Origin: Melampsora larici-populina 98AG31
Taxonomy: Eukaryota > Basidiomycota > Pucciniomycetes > Pucciniales > Melampsoraceae
DNA length: 64,000 nucleotides
Assembly: GCF_000204055.1 (NCBI RefSeq)
Contig: NW_006768828.1
Coordinates: 382,097 to 446,096 of the forward strand
Reading direction: 5' to 3'
Part shown: piece after piece, positions 1-10,100 of the stretch
Layout: the number at the start of each line of letters is the position of its first letter
Numbering within the stretch: the first letter of the stretch is position 1
Made by a program: the position numbers and the translations under genes
Notes under the pieces: generated by a model
Seen by the model: the letters and a program-made list of their open reading frames with translations, nothing else
Database searches by the model: none
What the model was told of the DNA's origin: nothing

Positions 1-3000
1 GGAGTCCTACGACACCCCCGTCATCTCATTACGCAGAAATTACGTCAAAATCATTTGGTGAATTTGCGATGTCAAACATTTCAAGCACGGAATTGACCAC
101 AGAAGATCCCAGCATAGATGACATAGAGTCAAAGGATCGCTCAGAGGCGGGAGAGCTTGAACACAGGGGTGTTCCACTCGAATCTCTGACCAAGGATTCT
201 AATGTAAATTCAACGGGATCCGATTCAAAAGAGACGAAGAGCAAAAAAGAAGATAAGCTCACGAGTGAAATTGATCAAATCCTTGCCGAGATCGGGCAAA
301 TTTTTCCAGAACCCCCACAAGAAGACGGACCGGATGAATCTCTGAAGAACGAGCGGGATCGAGGAGTGGATGTGATCAAAAGTATCGGTCCCGACCTCAA
401 AACTAAGGCAGATGAGATTGAAAAAACTGCCACATCACCTCTAAAACTTTCGAAACGTCACCGGTCAAGGACTGACCTCTCAAACCTGGATCCTATTTAT
501 GAGGGAGTAATCGACTCACCTGCATCTATGCAATCGCCAACTACTCTATATCCGGTTTTGGAAAGCACTTCCGAGTCGTGTATGGAGGCAAACCTGCGTG
601 AACACATGAAGACATTCGAAATGACCGACCCGAGAGGGAAAGCCTCCGAACGCCAGTTTTCTAACTTCTACATGGATCTTGGTCACTACACCGATCATGT
701 CATTATGACAACTTCAGACGAAAAGAAAGATGATGACGTTCATTTCGGTGGACAAGATGTGCGGGAATATAACCCACAGAGATCTAAGTTGACTATTCAA
801 ACTGGCAAGAGCCTTCAAAGGACATCTGATCTTAGTTGTGTGACTCCCGCTATGAGGATAAGACTTTCGAATTCCCTGAAGGAAAAGAATGCGACATTGG
901 TAGAGGTTGAGGAAGCACAAAATTCTTCTTCGTGCGTAGTTGAAGGATTTCCTGAAAGCGGCAGCAACAACACTGTAGGAATTGCAGAAGAGGACGTGCT
1001 GTTCCACGCGAGTCCTGATCAGGCAAATATGGACGACCACTTCGAATCGGAAACTACTCCACATGACGACTCCTCTATAAAAATAAGTGATAAGGTTCCG
1101 CAAGATATAAGTCAATCGAATTTAGACGAGAGCGGCACATCAGCTGATTCTGCGAAAATTGACGCGACTCACGAACAAAAACAAATGCTGGAAGCAATGA
1201 CTGGCCAGCGACGTAAGCCTAAAATATCGCGACGTGCAACAGAGCCGGGAATGCGCCCTAAAGATCAAGCATCTGACATAGGGAGTCCCAGTGTGACAGA
1301 AAAGGTGCCAAGCGAGGCGGCTGCCGAAAAGGACACTGTGAAAGTCCCGAAGCCGAGGTTTGAACACGCACTTTTGCGACATCCTAGGATACTTCAAACA
1401 TTGATTTCTCGCATGGACTACTTGGACTTTTACACGCTACCTCAGATCTCTCGCAAGTTACGATACGGTTTGAATTCTGGAGAGCCCCGTGAGGTGATAT
1501 TAGAGAGATACCTAGGAGCTGTTGGATATCGCAAAGAGCCTTCCGAAGAATACATGTATTCTACCCAAGGATATCAGACGAAGGGACCCTCCGGTGTGCG
1601 CACTAACTACCGCCAAACTCTTGGGTCCACGCCTAGTAACTCTTCCAACCCATTGAGACGATTGAGGTCTGCTTCTGTTATCTCCCTGTCTAGTAGACTA
1701 AAAGAGCTTCAGATCAGTCTGAAAGACTTGCATGCCTACTATACAGGACTTGAATTTGGCCCAGAAGAACTTGCAGAGTTGGCGGATAGATTAAGATCGA
1801 GCGGTTTGGATCTGCCAACGTTCAGAATGATCCGGGCATCTACCAGATCGTATAACAAATTGCTAGTTAGAATCAGATCTCAGTCAGCTCTCTTGGAGGA
1901 GGAAAGTCAGGCACCACGAAGTACGAGTTATCATTTAGGAAAACCTCTCCTTCCTATATACGCTCTCGGGAAACCAGCGGTATTCAAAGTTTGGGTCCCT
2001 ACCGCAGATTTGTGGATGTCCCGGGAAGAACTAGTGGAATGTGAACGGGAGCTATGGAAGTGAGTGCATTGTACCATGAAACAGTCAAAGTACGAAAAGG
2101 TTTTTTGACGTATCTTATAATTGTTCAGGTCAGAAGTTAGACCGTTGATGAGAAGGGGTGATGTGTGTCATAACACTGCCGTAGGCGCCCGCGTAAATGA
2201 AGGTCGAGTTTTGTTCGACGGAAGATGCTTGCAAGATCTAGATATCACTTGGGATCATCTCGGGCACCTTCCTGTCAGTTCATCCTTTACTATATCTACC
2301 GTTTTTGTCAGGATATCTGACGCCTTATTGTCTTTCATCGCCTCCAGCCATGGCTCAACATGTTTATGTTTCCTCCTTCATATTACCACCATGTGATCTC
2401 ATCATCTACCACCACCCCGGTCTTTTTCCTAGATTTGACCGAATTCAAAGATCAGATACAAAGAACTATGGAACTTTGTAAAGATAAAGTTCGCGTTCCT
2501 ACCAATCAAGTTCAAGTCATGCGTCGAAACTCTTGCTATCGAGTTCAGCGATGGGTCTACAGATCTGTGGTAAGAGTCACGCCAGGTACAAGAACCTCAG
2601 TAGTTGAAGGTTTGAGAGAGTGGGACTCGCCCGACATGGGTTCTGGTCTGATACATAGAGACTGGGTTGGAAAACTAGTCATCGAAGTCGAGGGAACAAC
2701 TGAGAAGGCTAGGGATCTGGTCCAACGATGTACCAAAGCTTCAGTTGATAGCTTGATATCTGCAGATAAGATATCGTCCTACCGATTCGCTAGCAAGGAA
2801 CAGCAACAGGCGATGCGTGTCAAACTAAGAAGTGCGCAACTTTCCCCGTGGAAAATTATCCGTGAAAGGTCAAGGCCAGGGCTCTTATGGCTTCAGTATG
2901 TTTTCCGCTCGTTATCTACCACTTGCAAAAATGAGGGCTGACGATTAAGTGTGTAACTTTTGTGTTATCTCCGCAGAGCTGCCTATTACGCCAATGAGGA

Positions 3001-3016
3001 AGACTTGATTGAGTGA
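1..3016 (+). CDS. Conserved basidiomycete protein, F-box-like C-terminal half, 5' end cut by window
   Basis: Four exons fit in frame: 3-2059, 2129-2273, 2348-2895 and 2977-3016, giving 929 visible residues. The frame stays open upstream of the first ATG (69) to the window edge, so the true start is probably outside. The first ~450 residues are acidic, Ser/Thr-rich and look disordered. The ordered part begins near HPRILQTLISRMDYLDFYTL, which reads like an F-box-type helical segment, followed by REVILERYLGAVGYR. The C-terminal exons encode a compact region (LVECERELWKSEVRPLMRRG, later GKLVIEVEGTTEKARDLV). I do not recognise a named family. My impression that similar proteins occur across basidiomycetes is memory, not a search. 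The splice phases 2/0/2 join without stops, which supports the model. Confidence 0.7.
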
Positions 3017-4947
3017 GGAGACCAACAACAGCGAGGGAAAGCTAGAGATATATTCGACCTGGTTGAAGGTTATTTATACACGTTTTGTAAGTATTCAAAT
3101 ATTTCATGGAATTTTGGTAAAACGCGGATCAAAGTCGCTCAGTGGAGCTCAGGGTTGCGTAAAGTACTGGATTTACGGCCAAAGACTTTAACTCTCAGTC
3201 TAGAGTTGAAAGTAGTTTTTTTCGTAGTTGGTGTTCATATTAACTGAGTGGAATCAGAGAGTTGGAAAATAAGGCAACGACAAACTGAAGAGCCTGCGAT
3301 TTCAAATATGCCCGAGAAAATCTGGATGTGACGAATAACCTTTCGTCTGTTCGATGTCCCCCCAAAGAACTGGAATTCGGCAAGATGGAAAATTCACCAC
3401 ATGCAACTAGTGCTCATCACCGCCATTCTCACTTCTCAACATTGCAGAATATTCACATCCCTGATCCGATTGCACATAGATCGTTCCACAGTTTATTCGG
3501 TTTATTTGTTCCCAACCACCCATACCTGGAAAAACAAAGGAGAAAAGAGTGTTCAGTGAACTTGTTTACTTTATCTCTTATTGTTTCCCTGAATTCTATT
3601 TTCTTAGTTCCCTATTTTCTTTAATTCTCTACTTGTTACGATTTTAACCTCACTATATAACTACATAATACTAATTCCGACATCCTATCTTGCCAATAAT
3701 AGCGACTCACTACCGACGGGTTATTTCCTTTTTATAAAGTGTCACCAAATTTCTAATAATTCTTTTGGCTTTTTCCTCTCTGGCTGTGCTCCACTATCAG
3801 TCAATGAAGACATTACAAAATGGTTTGATTTCAGTTTTTACACGGTTGATATCATACATATCTATTTATTATAGAGTTCAGATTGGTTGATTCCATAGAA
3901 CTATCTCCATTTGTTCTTTATTTTCAATTATTTTTTAGGCTCGACATGACCTTGTATGTTTGTGTGCTGCTAAGTTTTTTTTACACCCACAATATTTGTA
4001 TGTTCGTGTGTGATGCCTTCGGCCTTCCCTCAGGGGTCTTTTCTTGTGCTCGCTTTTTAATTTCGGCTTTTCTCATTCTGTCTCTTAGTCTCAGTGAGGC
4101 AATTCAAAAAGGACCTTTGTGCGTGCTGCTACGCGGCACCACTCCGCGTACACTTATGATCCGAGAGTAGAGAGTGACCAAAGTGTAACTCTTTCCACCC
4201 TGGCTAATTCCTCATTTCTCTCCTCCATTGATATTTTGTTTTCCTCTTCTACGCCTCAACACGAGTGTTTTTTTTGTTCTGTATATATAAGTAAATGATA
4301 TATGTTAATGGACGCTTATGCTATATACCCATATTCCAAAAATTCATGTCTACCATTTGAATTCTGGCTCCTGGACCTCAGAGATATTCCAGGTCTCTCA
4401 TTTTGAAAACAAAGTAGTGGTCTCAGAGATGTGAATAGCTTTATCTTTTCATAAGAAAACTTCACCATCCCACACTGGATGGCGAATTCTCAAATCACAT
4501 CCTGATAACATATGCTTCACACAGTAGCATACCAGTCACAATATATAGATCTAATTCTAGTTCTTATAAATTCCTCAAGTTGGTCCTGACTTTGAGAATT
4601 TCCCTTTTGGTATTGTGAAATCTTATCTTTCATGTTGAGCTTGGCCTCATGGCCTGTATCCTTTCTTGATTTCTAGTGATGAACTTTAAGTCCTTACACT
4701 TTATGGCACGGCCATTCAAATTGACACATATTGCAACATCTGTAGACACCTCAGTGATAGAATGCTGGTATCCATACTACCACGGGTCTGAAGTCCTTCA
4801 GATGCACCATGGAAAGAATCCTGGACAAGAACTTCCTGGATATCACTGCCAGCATTAAAGAGGTTCCCGGATGGGAATATGGGTCCTAGGGACCAGATTC
4901 CCCTTCTGTTACTGTTACACAGCTTCATGAATATTTCCCAAGTAGCC
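3017..4947. other. Intergenic stretch without recognisable gene
   Basis: After the stop at 3014-3016 the sequence is T-rich and probably begins with the 3' UTR of the upstream gene. Several short open frames occur (3328-3624, 3883-4170), but they have low-complexity Phe/Leu/Ser composition and no splice partners. No RNA gene or complete transposon was recognised. Confidence 0.5.
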
Positions 4948-5575
4948 ATTGTGACACTGCGGGAATTATTAAGTTCAAAACCCAATTGAGTGAAGTTGTG
5001 GTGTCCGAGTCCCAAACTTTTCTCAATCATGGATCTCGTTCACAACTTGTTCACAACTTGTTCACAGGTTTCCCTTGAATACTCCCTTGATATCCTTTAC
5101 TGAGCCCCTTTGTTTGTTCTCAGCCATGAGGATCATGGACAAACTCCCTTTTATGTAGAAACCTTTGATAAATACAACACCCCGTCTGTATTTCTAAAGA
5201 TTTGTCACAAACAATCGGCATGCTCTCGTGTTGTTGGTTAGCTGCCTATGTACACAATGGTGACCAAACAAGGCTTCCTGGGGCACATTGGAAGTATTGA
5301 AATAAATGTATACTTAACAAGAGACCAGAAAGATGATCTCAAGCAAGACACAAGTTGGTGAGTAATTGCAAAGAGACTTTTGTATGTATATAACCCAAAA
5401 CACGTAGTAAACCAGTTGGTAGGGTAGATTGAGGGAAACTTGTGAACCTAATGTGAACAAGTTGTGAACAAGATTGGCAATTGAGAAAAGTTGCGGACTC
5501 AGACACTGCAACTTCTCTCAATCAGGATTCAAACTTATTCATTCCCGCTGTGTGATGTATGTAGTCAATGTTTCA
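4948..5575. repeat. Imperfect inverted repeat (foldback), about 80-130 bp arms
   Basis: The left arm (about 4948-5095) carries GTGTCCGAGTCCC, AACTTTTCTCAAT and repeated GTTCACAACTT units. The right arm (about 5420-5575) carries the reverse complement of the same succession: GTGAACAAGTTGTGAACAAG, then TTGAGAAAAGTT, then GGACTCAGACACTGCAACTT. The arms differ by substitutions and small indels, so this is an old foldback or MITE-like remnant. A sequence resembling the left arm recurs at about 63352-63420, so it belongs to a dispersed family. No clear target duplication was found. Confidence 0.55.
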
Positions 5576-5679
5576 AAATGCTTGTCTCAATCTGAACAAA
5601 TTTACAGAATGTATTACATGTGATTTGCTTATTCAGATGAGCAGATAACTGAGCAGAACTATATGTACCTGATAGCTAA

Positions 5680-6845
5680 GGGTACATTTGGTAGCGATTA
5701 TTTTTGTCAATTATTTTGCAAAATAATTGCTGTTGAAAAAGTACGTGTGGGACCATTTATGGTACCCCAAAATAAACTCCTTCCCCATCCCCAAAGGAGT
5801 TTAAAAGGGTACTTTGGATAAACACCAAAAGGGAGTTTAACCATGCAATAAACTCCTGTTTGGACTCAAAAGTTCATTTCGAAAGACTTCGACCCTCCTC
5901 GGTGTCATAGCAAGCAAACCAGATGCTATTTCTTTGACTCAATCAACACCTTCAACACTACACCATCACCTTCAACACTCACCAGCCAATCTTCATTTCT
6001 ACTTTTAGCTCTTAGCTGCCTTTCCTTCTGATTTTGTCTCACTGATCATTGCCTCCAATCTATCTTGTGTTTCTCAAGTCTCAATTTGAATCTAGAACTG
6101 AAATTCATCCTGATCTTTGGTGTAAAAAGTTATTGTCTTTTGTGATACACATATGAAAGCGTTAAAACCAATTTTGATTGCAGAAGCAAATTCTCGATTG
6201 TTCAATTTAATTTTTTAGTGATTTTGCAATTTCAATCGATCGGTCAATTTCAATCGATTGGGCAATATCAATCAATCATTCAAAATAATTCATTTGTTGA
6301 ATTTCAATCAACCATTCAATCATGATCAATTTTTGAACGTCCAGAAATACAACACAAATCACCCTTGAAAGATGAGATACATAGAAAGTGAAGCAGAGTA
6401 TTGGAATTGGATTTTTTGTTGAATTTGATTGATGATTCAATTTGAGTCAATCATTCAATTTTGTCCATTCCATCCTAATTGATTGTTCAACATTGACTTT
6501 GATTGAAAAGTTGTTGGATGGGGATAAAGAGGACAAAGATTGTGTCACATGATCATTGCTTGGATTGGAGATTGCCAAAGCATATCCATACCGGTCAATG
6601 TGAGGTGGTAGAATGTGACAGTGAAGTGAGGTGAGGTGAGAGAGGGAGTGAGAAACTTTGGTAAACAGTTTGCACACAAGATACGTCTGGTTAGGATTTT
6701 CCACCAAACGTGATTTTCTCAAATGGACCCATAACGGAGTTTTTTTTGAAGAAAACTCCATTTGACCAATAAACTCAATTGCCCCGGGGCAATGTACCTG
6801 GGGTCAAATGGAGTTTACAATCCGTAAGTGCAACCAAATGTACCC
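5680..6845. mobile_element. Non-autonomous PIF/Harbinger-like element (MITE), 1166 bp
   Basis: The ends are perfect 13-bp inverted repeats, GGGTACATTTGGT at 5680 and its reverse complement ending at 6845. They are flanked by the 3-bp direct repeat TAA at 5677-5679 and 6846-6848. A GGG...TTTGGT end with a TWA target duplication is the established signature of PIF/Harbinger elements. Both sub-ends carry AAACTCC/GGAGTTT motifs, and the interior (about 6170-6480) is full of TCAATCGATTG/TTCAATT-type repeats. No transposase reading frame is present, so movement would need a partner in trans. Confidence 0.75.
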
Positions 6846-6848
6846 TAA

Positions 6849-7567
6849 GGATTTACTCAGATGTTTGCACAGATGTAGCATATGCTTTATGGCTCAGTTT
6901 TGCAGTGTGAGATGATTTGATGACCCATTCTCCTCTCAATGAGATTCCCAACCTCTTTAATGCTGGCAGGGTATCTGGCTCAAAGGACACTTCAAACCAT
7001 ACCAACCATATTGGTTGTGCCAATCATGATAAAACGTTGCACATATGCAGAGCTCATGGATGTCTTCACCAAACATCAAGCAACAACTATCCACTTGAGA
7101 TATACTCACACTCACCATAGTCTATGTGTACATTTTAAGCCTATCTGAACCAGGTTGTTTTCAATCAAGATTAAAACCAAGACCTAAGAAGCCTACAAAT
7201 CTCACACAATATCACTATCAATATATGTGGTGCTGACTAGCCTCATATAACAGGAAATTATTCATGTACCCAAATATTCTCATCAATTGATCTTGAGTCT
7301 AGTAGAAACCATTTGGCTACTCTTGACATCTTGGTTTGTCTATATCTTAGCTTCACAGTCTAAATTTAAGCTTTACAAGTTTTAATTAACTTTACAATAT
7401 AAGTTGGAAATTAAAAAATCACTGACACATATGAGTGACGTGCTAAAACTAGCGATCAGTCTATGCATTAATATCAGAGCCATCCCTCAGGATTTGGCAG
7501 TTTAATAAAAGAGTGGCAGGAAATTACGGAATCCTAGGTGATTTGTAGTGATCATTGGCTTGAAATA
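6849..7567. other. Intergenic stretch, downstream of the HAP5 gene
   Basis: The sequence is AT-rich with short spurious frames only. It ends at the stop codon of the minus-strand HAP5 gene and presumably contains that gene's 3' UTR. Nothing else was recognised. Confidence 0.5.
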
Positions 7568-9159
7568 TCATTCCTCTTCTTGTTTCACTACTGGTGTGCG
7601 ATCAGAGCGATGATCGGAGTGACCAAAGTGAGTAGAAGAGGGAAGGGAATTGTTAGAACGATGAGAGTTCGCTAGGCCTCGTAAGGCAGGGTCTATGTGA
7701 CGCTCTCTGTTTGTGGTTGAGCTAGAAGAAGACATTCGTTGATGATGGGAAGCTCGTTGGGAAGGAGATGATGGGGGAGTTGGAGTTGGAGAGTCTTCAA
7801 TAGGTACCGCTAGCTCAAATGTGCTTGAAGAGGGTCCCGGAAGAGGTGTGTGAAGATGAGAGGTCGGGATTGAGGTGGGTTTTGTGGACTGAGGAAATCG
7901 TGATGAAGGTGCAGGTTCGGATTCAGAGATAGGTACGGCTAACTCCCATCCTTTGGGATGTCGGATCACGGCTGGCACGTTTGTGTGATCAGAGGCAGAG
8001 ATAGGTACAGCCATTTCCCAAGTTCGTGGGGCTTGTGGGGTGATCTCTCCTGGATCATCATCATCTTGATGGGCCGTTGTAGAAGGATCCAAGGGGTCGA
8101 TTCCGATGTTCGGTTTTTCATCCTCTTGGTCATCCTCTTGGTCTGGATGATCGAGAAGAGTCGGATGATGGTGATCATCAGATATCGGTACAGCCATTTC
8201 CCAACGGGGAGGTATTAATTCAGAATCAGGAATCGGTACCGCCTGTAGACGTTGTCGTTCGGCAATACGGTCAGCTTCGGGGATAGGAACAGCGATTTCT
8301 TCAGGTAAAAGATTCGGGTTTGGTTTCATAGGACGTTTAGTCTTCTTGTTGATATTTGATGTGGATTGGATTGGTGAGGTAGGGACTCTGGCTCTTGTAC
8401 GTTTTTTTGATGGTTTGGATGGAAGAGGAACTGATCCTGAGGTTGGCGAGGTTAGACTATTGTCAAGAGGTTCACTAAAAAGAGGTAAAGAGAACAATAT
8501 TCAGATTAGACTGTCCCGGAAGTGCAATGATTGATTGTCTTTGAAAAGAACTCACTCTGAAGCCGGATGTTCTGGTGGTGGTACGATATCGATCAAGAAA
8601 TCAAACATATCACTCTTGCTAACTGCAATTGCTATGTCATCCGTATTTAGGGTACGTCTATTCGAAGCACTTGCTACAAGAAAAGCTCGAACGGTGATTT
8701 CGTTGACAAAGACTGCAAGAAGACCAACAAGGAATACATGAGTGATAAGTTATTTAAAAGATGAATGAGGTACTGTACTTACTTTCACAAGCTTTATCCA
8801 TCATCACTACAACTTCAGTAGCTATCATCTATTTAAAATGTCAATAAGAAAATAAGTCAATTTCTTCTTGAAAATAGATCGAATAGAAAAGTGAGATTCG
8901 TTACATTAATCTCTGGATCAGTTTTCATTAACTTTTTAATCCTTGCTAATGGGATTTGACTATCTTTAAAATCGGATTGATACGCCTTTGCATGATTTGT
9001 GATATGAGACCAAAACTCATTTAAAAAAGTTTCAGATGTAGTTGATGGTTTGGGTATGAATTGAGCTTTAGATTCGAGAGTTGATTTGGAAGTTGAAGCT
9101 GTTGCTGTTGCTGTTGTTGAAGCTGAAGTTGAAGTTGAAGTTGAAGTTGATTGTTCCAT
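7568..9159 (-). CDS. HAP5: CCAAT-binding factor subunit NF-YC/HAP5
   Basis: Four exons (9159-8905, 8828-8783, 8712-8556, 8474-7568) with phases 0/1/2 give 454 residues. A Ser/Thr/Ala repeat of about 30 residues opens the protein. Then FWSHITNHAK and a complete histone fold follow, about residues 65-150: DSQIPLARIKKLMKTDPE, MIATEVVVMMDKACEIF, RRTLNTDDIAIAVSKSDMFD and FLIDIVP. This is the NF-YC signature; the subunit pairs with NF-YB and, with NF-YA, binds CCAAT boxes in the nucleus. The C-terminal ~300 residues are disordered and acidic, and carry six copies of a motif of the type (W)E(M/L)AVPI(S/P). The long tail may act in activation, which is inference. The ATG at 9159 is the first in frame before the fold. 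Confidence 0.9.
7798..8300 (-). repeat. Six AVPI-type motif repeats inside HAP5 tail
   Basis: The tail encodes AVPIPEAD, AVPIPDSE, AVPISDD, AVPISASD, AVPISESE and AVPIEDS, read from 8300 down to 7798. Three or four are preceded by W-E-(M/L). The DNA of the copies is similar but diverged, so the peptide motif looks conserved beyond simple slippage. Confidence 0.85.
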
Positions 9160-10100
9160 CTTGTTTCCTTGTTTCCTTGTCTTTTGTCAAAAACTTTGAT
9201 TCTTCCCTCAAACTTCAAATTTATGCGTTTGCACGGGTCTCAAATTGTCAATGCACGGAACCGGGTAATCGTCATTACCGGGCAATCATCACGTGCGGGT
9301 AACATCCATTCATCCACTCTTCTCAGACTCCAAGTCCTCCTCCGCAGACTCAACGCCTGCGGTTTGAGGTGGGGACTTGGTTAAGCGAGTCTCAAAGGAG
9401 GGATAGTTTCTCAGATTCAGGTCAGATTGAAGTGCCTTAACTCTTGGCACGGTGATATACATACATAGGATGATATATTTCCCTTGTTCCGCCAATCATC
9501 TCTCTGAGCCAGGAATATCATTGAGAAGCGTGATTTTATCATATTTTCACAGAAGAACACAGGCTTCTTGGAACCGCATCAAAACGTGCTCAATGATGAC
9601 CATCTCAACTCAGTTTGGCTCTAGTATTCAAAATACCAAACCATCATACGATAAAATCTTCTAGCACATTTATCAATCAAAGTGTGAAGTCTGGCTAGGC
9701 TGTTAGGCATTAAATCTAATAGTAAGAGTCAGAGCCGAGGCAGAATAATGAATAATAGCTGCACGGTGATCTGAAGGGCCTGTCATCTTGTTTTGCAAAT
9801 GCGCCAGCTTCATAGCATGGCCCCATGTACTGCACTCGACGATATTGACCAGATTCTGAATATAAATATGGTAAAAACAAAGACGAACAAAAAGATCGTA
9901 ATATGTAGTATAACAAGTCAAGAATTAAGTTACAGACAGACGAAAAAGTTGATCACAAATTCACATTGGTTTAAAGCTGTTCCAGAAAGGTTCTTAAGAT
10001 TGGTTTCAGAGACATAAATCAAGCAAATGGAAGATAGGGATGATTTTTGATAGAGAGAGAAAAGGAACGGGATAAAGTCCCTTGAAAGAGAAGATGGATC
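9160..10100. other. Gap between HAP5 and GH47 genes
   Basis: This stretch should hold the HAP5 promoter on its left side and the GH47 3' UTR on its right. One minus-strand frame (9921-9703) follows an AG acceptor-like site and could be a terminal exon, but no upstream partner exon was found. It contains no recognised domain. Confidence 0.4.

Noticed and set aside
3328..4170. Plus-strand open frames after the first gene
   Set aside because: Low-complexity composition, no domain and no upstream exon; more likely UTR or intergenic.
7798..8300. AVPI as an IAP-binding motif (as in Smac/DIABLO)
   Set aside because: IAP binding needs a free N-terminal alanine; all six copies are internal, and no processing site is visible.
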